Assembly (NCBI GenBank): GCA_943908365.1
Contig: CALTTH010000017.1
Location: 4,540 to 68,539 of the forward strand
Direction of reading: 5' to 3'
Origin: an uncultured Hyphomicrobiales bacterium
Lineage (GTDB): Bacteria; Pseudomonadota; Alphaproteobacteria; Rhizobiales; Rhizobiaceae
Length of the DNA stretch: 64,000 nucleotides
The translations under genes were made by a program, and so were the position numbers. Numbering within the stretch: position 1 is the first letter of the stretch; each line of letters opens with the position of its first letter. Positions 9,177 to 17,396 of this stretch are shown here, piece after piece. The notes under the pieces are model-generated. The model ran no database searches. It was not told the DNA's origin and was given only the letters and a program-made list of their open reading frames with translations.

Positions 9177-10085
9177 TCAACCCACCTTTTTCTGCTGGTT
9201 CTGGAAGATGGCGATCGGCACCACCAGCAGGAGGAGCAGGATGACGGCCACCGCCGAGGCGAGCGGCCAGTCGCGGTTGCCGAAAAACTCGGTCCAAAGT
9301 GTCTTGCCGATCATCAGCGTCTGAGCCCCGCCGAGAAGATCGGGAATGACGAACTCGCCGGTGATCGGAATAAAGCAGATCATCGAGCCTGCCACGACAC
9401 CCGGCAGCGACAGGGGGAAGGTGATCTTCCAGAAGGCCTTCCAGGGCGGGCAGCCAAGATCGGCAGCGGCCTCCAACAATGTGTTGTCGAGCTTTTCCAG
9501 CGCCGAATAGAGCGGCAGCACCATGAAGGGAAGATAGGAATAAACGATGCCGATGAAGACGGAGATCTCGGTTCGGAAGATGTTCACCTGCTCGTCAGGC
9601 CCAAGAAGGCCGAGCGACTGGAACAGTACTGTGAGCAAACCCTCCGGCTTCAAGATGCCGATCCAGGCGTAGACGCGGATGAGAAACGACGTCCAGAACG
9701 GAAGGATGACGAGCATGACCAATGTCGGGCGAATGTGGCTCGGGGCGCGCGCCATGGCCAGTGCCATCGGATATCCGACAAGAAGGAGCAGCACCGTAGA
9801 GATGACAGCGATCCGCAGCGAGGAGAGATAGGCTTCGATGTAAAGCGGGTCTTCAGTCAGGAAGATATAGTTGTCGAAATCGAGCTGCGAGAAGAACTCG
9901 CCGATCCGGCTGAAGCCTTCGAAAACCGGCACGTAGGGCGGCATGGCGATCGCGGTATCGGAGAGCGATATCTTCACAATGATGAAGAAGGGCGCTGCGA
10001 AGAAAAGGAACAGCCAAAAATAAGGAACGGCCACCACCAGCCATTGCAGTGGGTTTCGGCGGGTTTCAGGAGAAGGGATCGCCAT
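9177..10085 (-). CDS. potH: Putrescine ABC transporter permease PotH
   Basis: A permease of about 302 residues with a first membrane segment at about 12-35, a large first periplasmic loop, and the EAA motif LEAAADLGCPPWKAF. It pairs with PotI to form the membrane channel of the importer. I start it at ATG 10085 because AGGAG lies nine bases upstream and the start then clears the potG stop at 10097; the open frame continues to 10142, which would overlap potG by 46 bases and add 19 unlikely residues. Order potG-potH-potI is that of the E. coli operon. Confidence 0.92.
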   Translation of the reverse strand: MAIPSPETRRNPLQWLVVAVPYFWLFLFFAAPFFIIVKISLSDTAIAMPPYVPVFEGFSRIGEFFSQLDFDNYIFLTEDPLYIEAYLSSLRIAVISTVLLLLVGYPMALAMARAPSHIRPTLVMLVILPFWTSFLIRVYAWIGILKPEGLLTVLFQSLGLLGPDEQVNIFRTEISVFIGIVYSYLPFMVLPLYSALEKLDNTLLEAAADLGCPPWKAFWKITFPLSLPGVVAGSMICFIPITGEFVIPDLLGGAQTLMIGKTLWTEFFGNRDWPLASAVAVILLLLLVVPIAIFQNQQKKVG

Positions 10086-10096
10086 TTGTCGCTCTC

Positions 10097-11254
10097 CTAT
10101 TGCGTCAGAACCAGACCGGAATCGGATTTCCAGGTGAGCCATACCTTGTCATCGAAGGTGATGGGACGATCGACCAGGCGCGAGACATTGGCCTGGGCGG
10201 CACGCATGATGCGGCCATCATCGAGCTTGACGATAAAGATTGAGAAGTCTCCCAGATAGCCGATATCCCAAACCTCGCCATGCGCGACATTCATCGTCTC
10301 ATCGGCGGGCGCATCGAGCGAGATGCGGACCTTTTCCGGTCGAACGGCAAAGGCCACCTGGCTGCCGACAGCGGCCTGACATTCCTGCTCCACCGTCACC
10401 TTCAGACCTTCGCAATCGAGCACGACTTGTGCAGGCTTGCCTTCTGCGGGCGTCTTGCTCTCGACCTTCGCTTCGAAAATATTGATATCGCCGATAAAGT
10501 CGGCCACGTAGCGGCTGTTCGGCGCCTCGTAGATTTCGGCAGGCGTCGCAACCTGCACGACGATGCCCTTGTCCATCACCGCAATACGGTCCGAGACGGT
10601 CATCGCCTCCTCCTGGTCGTGGGTGACGATCAGAAAGGTGAGACCCAGCGTCTGCTGCAGATCCATGATTTCGAACTGGGTTTCTTCGCGCAGCTTCTTG
10701 TCGAGAGCGCCGAGCGGCTCATCGAGGAGCAATACTTTGGGGCGCTTGGCGAGCGAACGGGCAAGTGCCACGCGCTGACGCTGACCGCCGGAAAGCTGGC
10801 TTGGTTTGCGCTTGGCAAACTCGGTGAGCTTGACCAGGCGCAGCATCTCCGCGACGCGGCTTGCGATATCCGCTTTCGGCAGGCCGTCCTGCTCCAGACC
10901 GAAGGCGATGTTCTTCTCCACCGACATATGGGGGAACAGCGCATAGGACTGAAACATCATATTGGTCGGACGCTTATAGGGAGGTACGCCGGAAATGTCT
11001 TTTCCCTGCAGGAGAATGCGCCCCGAGGTCGGCTCCTCGAAGCCTGCCAGCATGCGCATCAGCGTGGTTTTGCCACAACCGGATGGCCCGAGCAGGGAAA
11101 AGAATTCGCGCTCGTAAATATCCAGCGTCAGATTATCGACGGCGGTGAAATCACCAAATCGCTTGGTTACGTTTTCGAACCGGATGAAGGGGACCGAGGA
11201 TGGGTCTGTCCAGGGAGAGAATTTGCGCTTTACCGGGCCGAGTGATTTCGCCAT
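10097..11254 (-). CDS. potG: Putrescine ABC transporter ATP-binding protein PotG
   Basis: A 385-residue ATPase of the MalK/PotA class with Walker A GPSGCGKTTLMRM, Q-loop, signature LSGGQRQRVALARS, Walker B VLLLDEPLGALD and H-loop VTHDQEEA, followed by a TOBE-type C-terminal domain (about 275-385). It powers putrescine uptake through PotH/PotI at the inner face of the membrane. It lies between potF, which is separated by a terminator-like hairpin, and potH. Confidence 0.94.
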   Translation of the reverse strand: MAKSLGPVKRKFSPWTDPSSVPFIRFENVTKRFGDFTAVDNLTLDIYEREFFSLLGPSGCGKTTLMRMLAGFEEPTSGRILLQGKDISGVPPYKRPTNMMFQSYALFPHMSVEKNIAFGLEQDGLPKADIASRVAEMLRLVKLTEFAKRKPSQLSGGQRQRVALARSLAKRPKVLLLDEPLGALDKKLREETQFEIMDLQQTLGLTFLIVTHDQEEAMTVSDRIAVMDKGIVVQVATPAEIYEAPNSRYVADFIGDINIFEAKVESKTPAEGKPAQVVLDCEGLKVTVEQECQAAVGSQVAFAVRPEKVRISLDAPADETMNVAHGEVWDIGYLGDFSIFIVKLDDGRIMRAAQANVSRLVDRPITFDDKVWLTWKSDSGLVLTQ

Positions 11255-11293
11255 GACCTGCTCTGTTTGCTTTCAAGAGTGCCGAACGTAAAA

Positions 11294-11318
11294 GGGGCAG
11301 ACTGTCACCGCCTGCCCC
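11294..11318 (-). terminator. Stem-loop with U-tract between potF and potG (partial terminator)
   Basis: On minus the arm GGGGCAG pairs with CTGCCCC over an 11-base loop and is followed by TTTT. It lies just past the potF stop and before potG. This is the layout used to give a binding protein more mRNA than its permease and ATPase. Partial read-through is inferred. Confidence 0.7.
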
Positions 11319-11335
11319 ACTTTGTTCAAATCCGA

Positions 11336-12433
11336 TCAGGTGCCGGTTTTTATCTGGGTCCAGACTCGGTTCAAAACGCGCTGTTCACGCGGCCCATACG
11401 GCGAGATGGTGAAGAGTTTCTTCATCGTCGCCTCGTCTGGATAAACGGAAGGATTCTTCGCAACCGCCGGATTCATCAGCGCCTGGGAAGCAAGATTACC
11501 GTTGGCGTATTGAACAAAGTCAGAAGCTTTCGCAGCCACTTCCGGCTTCATCATATAGTTGATAAAAGCATGCGCCTCCTCGACATTCTTGGCATCGGCC
11601 GGAATGGCGAAGGAGTCCATCCAGATATAGGTGCCTTCCTTCGGGATGACATAGTTGACCTCGACACCGTTCTTGGCTTCCTCGGCGCGGGTCTTGGCCT
11701 GCAGTACGTCACCGGACCAGCCAATGGTGATGCAGCTATCGCCATTGGCTAGCTCATCGATATAGGCGGAGGAATTGAACGTCTTCACATAGGGACGGAT
11801 CGCCTTGTAGACATCGCCGCCAGCTTCCAGATCGGCTGTCTCCTTGCTGTCCGGGTTCTTGCCCAAATAGTTCATGGCAATTGCAAAGGTCTCGTCCGAT
11901 GCGTCGAGAATATTGATGCCGCAGGACTGCAGCTTCTTTGCGTTTTCCGGTTTGAACAGAATGTCCCAGCTATCCACCTTCACGTCACCGAGAGCCGCCT
12001 TGACCTTGGCGACATTGTAGCCGATGCCGGTCGTGCCCCACATGTAGTTGACGGCGTATTCGTTGCCGGGGTCGTACTGCGCCAGACGCGTGGTGATTTC
12101 CGGCCACATGTTCTTCAGGTTCGGAAGCTTGGACTTATCGAGCTTCTGATACACACCCGCCTTGATCTGGCGTGCGAGGAAGGGCGATGTGGGGGCCACG
12201 ACATCATAGCCGGAATTTCCCGCCAAGAGCTTCGTTTCCAGAACTTCGTTGCCGTCATAAACGTCATAGACGACCTTGATGCCCGTCTCCTTGGTAAAAT
12301 CTTCAAGGATCGAAGGGTCGATATAGTCGGACCAGTTATAGACGTGGACGACCTTTTCCTGGGCAAAGGCAGCGCCGGCAGAGAGAACGGCCGTGGCAAA
12401 AGCCAGGGTGAAACGAAGTGATCGATAACTCAT
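11336..12433 (-). CDS. potF: Periplasmic putrescine-binding protein PotF
   Basis: A secreted binding protein of about 365 residues. The signal peptide is SLRFTLAFATAVLSAGAAFA with cleavage before QEKVVHVYNWSDYI; the VYNWSDYIDPSILEDF segment is a hallmark of PotF/PotD proteins. It captures putrescine for PotGHI. ATG 12433 is chosen because AGGAGAAATC immediately precedes it; the frame stays open to 12472. The 185 bases upstream, before the regulator gene stop at 12619, must hold its promoter, which I could not identify. Confidence 0.93.
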   Translation of the reverse strand: MSYRSLRFTLAFATAVLSAGAAFAQEKVVHVYNWSDYIDPSILEDFTKETGIKVVYDVYDGNEVLETKLLAGNSGYDVVAPTSPFLARQIKAGVYQKLDKSKLPNLKNMWPEITTRLAQYDPGNEYAVNYMWGTTGIGYNVAKVKAALGDVKVDSWDILFKPENAKKLQSCGINILDASDETFAIAMNYLGKNPDSKETADLEAGGDVYKAIRPYVKTFNSSAYIDELANGDSCITIGWSGDVLQAKTRAEEAKNGVEVNYVIPKEGTYIWMDSFAIPADAKNVEEAHAFINYMMKPEVAAKASDFVQYANGNLASQALMNPAVAKNPSVYPDEATMKKLFTISPYGPREQRVLNRVWTQIKTGT

Positions 12434-12618
12434 GATTTCTCCTGATGTGGCGCAAGACGAGAAACTGCGCAAACCCCTTTGTTTTGGCAGAGACTAAGAA
12501 GGAAAATCAGCCTCCGCAAGCAGAAATGTGCAGTGCGAAAATTTCAGGCAGATCACATCTCGGTACGGCGGTCGTAGGCCTGCGCAAAACCCCCGCATCG
12601 CGCGTCTTTCGTGCCAAG

Positions 12619-14040
12619 TTATTGAAAATCGAAGACGCTGAGGCCCGTTACCATTTCATCGAGACCGAGCGGACGTGTCAGCGGCGCCTCCGCTCGCGAC
12701 AGGCAGCCCTGTCTTTCGCACAACCTGCAAGACGGTCCGATGGCAACTGCAATGGCCGAAGCAGAGAGCGCTTCGCCATAGACGATATCCTTCGCGTGCA
12801 CCGTTTCTGTCACGAGCATCAGAGCCGTACGGCGCACCCTTTCCCCGAAACCGGCCTGAGGTCCTTCGAGCGTGCGTGAGATGGTGATGTAGGAAGCGCC
12901 GTCCGGCATTTGAGCGCTCTCCACCAGTATCTGCCCGGGCTGGGCGAAGGCCGCATGAATATTAAGCCTAGGACAGAGACCACCAAATTTCGCCTGCGGA
13001 AAGCCCTGCGCGCCGGCCTTGCGAAAGCGGTTCCCGGCACTGTCGGTTTCCATCATGAAGAAGGGAACTGCCGAAGATCCAGGCTTTGCCAATGAGACAA
13101 GACGATTGGCTGCCTGTTCGAAGGAGACGTTGAAGCGCGCGCGCAGCACATCGATATCGTAGCGCGCCCGCTGGGCCGCAGCCAGATAGGCAGCATAGGG
13201 CATCATCAAAGCGTGGGCGGCATAGCGCGCGAGTTCAAAACGAGCGATGCGCTTTGCTTCTTCATTTGAAAGCGCAAGCGCCTCCAGCTCCTGCGAGATT
13301 TCATCCGTCAGCGCGAGCAAAGACACTTCCATCGCCAGTTCCCGAAGCTGGTCATGCATCGACAGCCGCTCGGACAGAAACAGACGCATGGAGTGCCGGT
13401 CATACCGACGGCGCAGATTCGGCATGACATGCACCGGCAGGCTGCGCACGATGATGCCGTGGTTCTTCTGCAACCAGGATTTCAATGCCGATGCCAGATC
13501 GTCGCTTGCTCCGAGGGCGGCGTGAAAGCTCTCAGCCGCGCCATCCAGAAGAGCGAAATGGGCGGGCCTGCTCTCGAATATCTGTCGGACCTCGTCGATC
13601 GGGAGGCGTGTGGCCGAGAGGGTGGTCTGATGGCCCTCGCGCGCCAGAAGGTCTGAGAGATCGCTAAGTCGCTTGGCCTGTTCGCTATAGGCCCGGTAGA
13701 GCTTGACCACGCCCATGGCGGCGTTTGGTGCGGCTTCGGCCACTTCGACAAGTTCCTGCGGCGAGGGAATTTCCCCTGCTAGCAGCGGATCGGCGAATAT
13801 CTCCCGCAACTGGCTGGCCGTGCCGCCGCTTTCGCCTTGCAGATCGTCGAGATCGACCTTGTAGACAGAGGCGAGTTTCAGGAGCAGCTGCACCGTCAAG
13901 GGACGCTGGTTGCGCTCGATCAGATTGAGATAAGAGGGGGAGATGGACAGCTCTTCCGCCATGGCGGTCTGCGTCAGGCCCAAGCCGTTTCGCACCCGGC
14001 GCACGCGCGGCCCTGCAAAGATCTTGGTTTCCGCCATCAT
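12619..14040 (-). CDS. XRE-family short-chain fatty acyl regulator (ScfR/RamB type)
   Basis: A 473-residue regulator: an N-terminal XRE helix-turn-helix (about 10-65, with ISPSYLNLIERNQRPL), an IrrE/ImmA-like central domain (about 170-320) in which I see no HExxH zinc motif, and a Cys-containing C-terminus (CRLCERQGC about 445-453) typical of DUF2083-type proteins. Relatives such as RamB and ScfR control glyoxylate, methylcitrate and propionate genes in response to acyl-CoA state. It is divergent from aceA across 236 bases, so control of aceA is the natural inference. The start ATG 14040 has GGGGAGGG upstream; ATG 14037 is equivalent. Activator or repressor is not determinable. Confidence 0.85.
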   Translation of the reverse strand: MMAETKIFAGPRVRRVRNGLGLTQTAMAEELSISPSYLNLIERNQRPLTVQLLLKLASVYKVDLDDLQGESGGTASQLREIFADPLLAGEIPSPQELVEVAEAAPNAAMGVVKLYRAYSEQAKRLSDLSDLLAREGHQTTLSATRLPIDEVRQIFESRPAHFALLDGAAESFHAALGASDDLASALKSWLQKNHGIIVRSLPVHVMPNLRRRYDRHSMRLFLSERLSMHDQLRELAMEVSLLALTDEISQELEALALSNEEAKRIARFELARYAAHALMMPYAAYLAAAQRARYDIDVLRARFNVSFEQAANRLVSLAKPGSSAVPFFMMETDSAGNRFRKAGAQGFPQAKFGGLCPRLNIHAAFAQPGQILVESAQMPDGASYITISRTLEGPQAGFGERVRRTALMLVTETVHAKDIVYGEALSASAIAVAIGPSCRLCERQGCLSRAEAPLTRPLGLDEMVTGLSVFDFQ

Positions 14041-14276
14041 CCCTCCCCTTTTGACAAAAGCTCACAAAAGACGAGCGCTCCTATCTTTTACACAATTTAC
14101 ATTTTTACAAAACATTCTGTCAAAGACGATACAGCATAACCCGTTTCAAGTCACTGTTTTTCCTTTTTATCTAGCCGCAGAAAACCGATAAATGTAAATT
14201 CAGTCACATCAGATCGCTGCTATCGATCCAAGGCAGAGCAGCGGGAAGTAGCAGCACACAGACATGGGAGAGAGAT
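14041..14276. promoter_or_regulatory. Divergent promoter region of the regulator gene and aceA
   Basis: An A+T-rich gap holding both promoters. It contains TTTTGACAAAAG near 14049-14060, CACAAAAG shortly after, and TTTTTACAAAACA near 14102-14114: three related ACAAAA patches that are candidate operator elements. No operator is proven; the repeats are direct observation, the role is inference. Confidence 0.45.
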
Positions 14277-15566
14277 GTGACTGATTTTTACAAGCTTGTT
14301 CCAAATGCTCCGAAGGGACGCTTCGACGGCATCGAGCGCACCTACACGGCGGAAGATGTTTTGAAGCTGCGCGGCTCGGTCGATATCCGCTATTCGCTGG
14401 CCGAAATGGGCGCCGACCGCCTTTGGAAGTTGATCAACGAAGAAAGCTTCGTCAATGCACTCGGTGCACTTTCCGGCAACCAGGCCATGCAGATGGTTCG
14501 CGCCGGTCTGAAGGCCATCTATCTTTCGGGTTGGCAGGTTGCGGCAGACGCAAACACCGCATCCGCCATGTATCCCGATCAGTCGCTCTATCCAGCGAAT
14601 GCCGCACCCGAACTTGCCAAGCGCATCAATCGCACGCTTCAGCGCGCCGACCAGATCGAAACTGCCGAAGGTAAAGGTCTTTCTGTCGACACATGGTTCG
14701 CGCCGATCGTTGCCGATGCCGAAGCCGGCTTCGGCGGTCCGCTCAACGCCTTCGAAATCATGAAGGCTTTCATCGAGGCGGGCGCGGCGGGCGTTCACTA
14801 TGAGGACCAGCTGGCATCGGAAAAGAAGTGTGGCCATCTCGGCGGCAAGGTTCTGATCCCGACGGCGGCGCATATCCGTAACCTCACGGCTGCGCGCCTT
14901 GCGGCAGACGTCATGGGTGTTGCGACCCTCGTCATCGCCAGAACCGACGCGGAAGCGGCAAAGCTCCTGACATCCGATATCGACGAGAGGGACCGCCCCT
15001 TTGTCGACTACGATGCCGGTCGCACGGTCGAAGGTTTCTATCAGGTGAAGAACGGGCTTGAGCCCTGCATCGCCCGCGCCAATGCTTACGCGCCCTATTG
15101 CGATCTGATCTGGTGCGAAACATCCAAGCCGGATCTGGAACAGGCCCGCAAGTTCGCCGAAGGTGTTCACAAGGTTCATCCAGGCAAGAAGCTTGCATAC
15201 AATTGCTCACCGTCCTTCAACTGGAAGAAGCACCTGGACGATGCGACGATTGCGAAGTTCCAGCGCGAGTTGGGAGCGATGGGCTACAAGTTCCAGTTCA
15301 TCACCCTTGCCGGTTTCCACCAGTTGAATTACGGCATGTTCGAACTGGCACGCGGCTACAAGGATCGCCAGATGGCAGCCTATTCGGAGCTTCAGGAAGC
15401 GGAATTTGCAGCCGAAATCAACGGCTACACCGCAACCAAGCACCAGCGCGAAGTCGGCACCGGCTACTTCGACGCGGTCTCGGTTGCGATTTCCAGCGGC
15501 ACGTCGTCCACCACCGCCATGAAGGAATCGACCGAGCACGACCAGTTCCGCCCGGCCGCAGAATAA
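14277..15566 (+). CDS. aceA: Isocitrate lyase
   Basis: A 429-residue isocitrate lyase that cleaves isocitrate to glyoxylate and succinate, the first step of the glyoxylate shunt. The catalytic KKCGHLGGK signature is at about 184-192, and the substrate site NCSPSFNWKK at about 310. Length matches the short bacterial (AceA) class. GTG 14277 is the start, with GGGAGAGAG upstream. Malate synthase is not in the window. With acetoacetyl-CoA synthetase nearby, it supports growth on acetate and ketone bodies. Confidence 0.97.
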   Translation: MTDFYKLVPNAPKGRFDGIERTYTAEDVLKLRGSVDIRYSLAEMGADRLWKLINEESFVNALGALSGNQAMQMVRAGLKAIYLSGWQVAADANTASAMYPDQSLYPANAAPELAKRINRTLQRADQIETAEGKGLSVDTWFAPIVADAEAGFGGPLNAFEIMKAFIEAGAAGVHYEDQLASEKKCGHLGGKVLIPTAAHIRNLTAARLAADVMGVATLVIARTDAEAAKLLTSDIDERDRPFVDYDAGRTVEGFYQVKNGLEPCIARANAYAPYCDLIWCETSKPDLEQARKFAEGVHKVHPGKKLAYNCSPSFNWKKHLDDATIAKFQRELGAMGYKFQFITLAGFHQLNYGMFELARGYKDRQMAAYSELQEAEFAAEINGYTATKHQREVGTGYFDAVSVAISSGTSSTTAMKESTEHDQFRPAAE

Positions 15567-15578
15567 CATCCGAAGTGT

Positions 15579-15656
15579 GAAACGCTTCAGGTACTTTTGT
15601 TAACGCATGTCGTTATCCGCAAACCGCTCAACAGCTTTGCGCGGCATGCACTTTGA
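15579..15656 (+). repeat. RIME-like palindromic repeat, family B, copy 1
   Basis: GCATGTCGTTATC...GCAAACCGCT then TTTGCGCGGCATGC forms an imperfect inverted repeat. The same block occurs at 44112-44219, and the left half at 58912-58970. It fills the gap between aceA and the next small gene, where it may cap the aceA transcript. Confidence 0.7.
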
Positions 15657-15668
15657 GGAGGAAAGACG

Positions 15669-15914
15669 ATGGCTTCGATTTCGAGAGTGAGAGAACGGGC
15701 AGAAGAACAGTCCTCTGCCATGACGCAGGACCAACAGGCTGCCATCCGCATGCTGGCAAACGACCTGCACCGCCTGAACCAGGCGGTCATGAATGCGGTC
15801 GAGGCGGGAATCTCCGTCGAACTCGTCCGCTCCGCTCGCCACCATGGCGGCGACGGAAACTGGGGCGATCTGCTGATTCCGGTCATCGTCGCGCAGAGCA
15901 AGGCCGCGGCCTAG
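15669..15914 (+). CDS. Small conserved-type hypothetical protein
   Basis: An 81-residue protein with a strong ribosome-binding site (GAGGAGGAAAG) just before ATG 15669. It is predicted soluble and largely helical, with a middle LANDLHRLNQAVMNAVEAG and a Gly/His patch RHHGGDGNWGD. I do not recognise the family. Its stop TAG (15912-15914) shares bases with the stop of the convergent lysR gene inside CTAG. Confidence 0.75.
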   Translation: MASISRVRERAEEQSSAMTQDQQAAIRMLANDLHRLNQAVMNAVEAGISVELVRSARHHGGDGNWGDLLIPVIVAQSKAAA

Positions 15915-16780
15915 TCCGCCACTCCGCGTCCGGCATAAAGGTCGGAATGCTGCTTGATGAGCCTCACCATTCGGTCCGCCACCGTCCGTATATCGCGGCG
16001 GTGGCGGTCTTCATTGTTCATGACCAGCCACTGTGGATGGCGGAGCTCATCGATCTCTCCTCCCTCTCGCACCAACCGCGCATCCGCATCGCCGATGAAG
16101 CATGGTAGCACCGCTGTGCCGGCACCGGACAGAACCAGTTCGCGCAGACCTGAAGGCCTGTTCACGGTGACGACGATGTGCTCCGCCCTGGCCTCATATG
16201 GCCAGCGCAGATAGGCGGAAATCGCATTTTCTTTGTCCACGACAATCCAGCGATCCGCCAAAGATTGCGGCGCATTGCGCAGTCTGTAGGCGGCGTAGGC
16301 TACATTGCCAGTTTTGATCGCAGCGAGATTGCGCTCCTCCGGCTCGAAAGCGCGGATACCGATATCGTTCTCGCGATGGGTCAGCGCTGCTCTCTGTTCG
16401 GCGATGAAGAGGTCGATGCGAAAGGTGTCTCGCTCGCTGCAAATGGCGGAGAAATTGCTCATGATCAATTGAGCATTCCATGTGCCGAGCGCAACGCGCA
16501 CCAACGAAGAGGTCGCGCTGTATTTTCGCCAGCCTTCGATCGAACCCGCGGCGTTTTCCATGACATGAAGATTGTCGAGAAGCATGCGACCATCTGCCGT
16601 CAATGCGTAGCCCGTCTGGCTTCTGACGAAGAGAACCTTGCCGATCCGCTGCTCGAGTTCCAGCATTCTGCGACCGATCGTTGCCGGGCTGAGGCCCGAT
16701 GTGACCGCCGCACCCGTCCGGCCGCCACCATGCGCAACGTCGAGGAAAAGCTGGTAGGAATCCCATCCGATGTTTTTCAT
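15911..16780 (-). CDS. LysR-family transcriptional regulator
   Basis: A 289-residue regulator with an N-terminal winged helix (about 8-65, including GAAVTSGLSPATIGRRMLEL and LFVRSQTGYALTADG) and a C-terminal effector-binding region. Targets are unknown; the divergent neighbour at 16867 is the first candidate. A 20-base perfect inverted repeat (16772-16791) overlaps its start codon, which could permit autoregulation at DNA or RNA level. No ribosome-binding site is obvious. Confidence 0.88.
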   Translation of the reverse strand: MKNIGWDSYQLFLDVAHGGGRTGAAVTSGLSPATIGRRMLELEQRIGKVLFVRSQTGYALTADGRMLLDNLHVMENAAGSIEGWRKYSATSSLVRVALGTWNAQLIMSNFSAICSERDTFRIDLFIAEQRAALTHRENDIGIRAFEPEERNLAAIKTGNVAYAAYRLRNAPQSLADRWIVVDKENAISAYLRWPYEARAEHIVVTVNRPSGLRELVLSGAGTAVLPCFIGDADARLVREGGEIDELRHPQWLVMNNEDRHRRDIRTVADRMVRLIKQHSDLYAGRGVAD

Positions 16781-16791
16781 GGATGAAAAAC
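16772..16791. repeat. Inverted repeat across the lysR start codon
   Basis: The arms GTTTTTCAT and ATGAAAAAC are separated by GG. The lysR start codon (16778-16780) lies inside the left arm. A hairpin here would sequester the start; as DNA it could be an operator. Confidence 0.6.
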
Positions 16792-16866
16792 GTAGGCCAG
16801 TGCTGGCGGCAGATAAAGCAGAAATTAGCGTGCAGAGTTAGATCGACCGATCAACGGAGATCAACC

Positions 16867-17271
16867 ATGCACGAACCCTACCTCGCCTATGGCCTGATCA
16901 AGAGACCAAAACCTGAAGGTCCAAAGGCGCGCCGCGAAGCGGAGGAAAAATTCTATGCCGAATTTCGCATGCCGGGCATCTTAACCCGTATGGTTTCAGC
17001 CTTTAAAAACGTCAGGTCCAGCTCAGAACGCGATTGCGATCAAGGCGGCCAGAGTGCCAGCCGCGATCATGGTGAGTCGAAAGACGGTAAGAAGGTTGTC
17101 ATTGCGGGTGCGGGCAATAGCGACGGCGCGGGCGCGATTTCTGGACATCATCATGAGCGGCTTCCAACGAAAAACTTGACCGATCAATGCCGGGTTCCGG
17201 CGTCCAGCGAGACCTCATGTTCCAACTCGCGTTGTGCTGGCATAGAGGTCAGCATGACTCGCGCCTCTTAA
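16867..17271 (+). CDS. Possible small protein of unknown function
   Basis: ATG 16867 follows CGGAGATCAACC. The first 45-50 residues (MHEPYLAYGLIKRPKPEG..., then FYAEFRMPGILTRM) look like real protein, but the rest is Ser/Gly/His-rich and lies antisense to the small membrane ORF at 17023-17154. The true product may be short, with the downstream part a chance extension or a decayed tail. No family recognised. Confidence 0.4.
   Translation: MHEPYLAYGLIKRPKPEGPKARREAEEKFYAEFRMPGILTRMVSAFKNVRSSSERDCDQGGQSASRDHGESKDGKKVVIAGAGNSDGAGAISGHHHERLPTKNLTDQCRVPASSETSCSNSRCAGIEVSMTRAS
17023..17154 (-). CDS. Candidate 43-residue single-pass membrane protein
   Basis: On minus, ATG 17154 (followed at once by two more ATGs) has GGAAG nine bases upstream. 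The product has a basic N-terminus (SRNRARAVAIARTRNDN) and a C-terminal hydrophobic helix (TMIAAGTLAALIAIAF) ending at the stop. A 15-base CtrA-type palindrome lies 114 bases upstream at 17268-17282. It overlaps the doubtful 16867-17271 frame on the other strand. Function unknown. Confidence 0.45.
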   Translation of the reverse strand: MMMSRNRARAVAIARTRNDNLLTVFRLTMIAAGTLAALIAIAF

Positions 17272-17282
17272 CAAGTTGTTAA
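17268..17282. promoter_or_regulatory. CtrA-type box that is also a perfect palindrome
   Basis: TTAACAAGTTGTTAA is TTAA-N7-TTAA and also a perfect 15-base palindrome. It lies upstream of the small membrane ORF (minus) and downstream of the BaiN-like gene stop at 17397. Confidence 0.5.
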
Positions 17283-17396
17283 AGGATCGCCGCGTTGCAG
17301 CATTTCTGGCGAGAGTGGGTTCGGCTTTGCATTCCGGGATGCGTCAGAAGAAGGCGTTCGAGCAATTTCGGCGGACACAGGCTGAGGGGATTTGCC

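Noticed and set aside
9039..10259. 406-codon open frame on plus through potH/potI
   Set aside because: Shadow of the permease genes.
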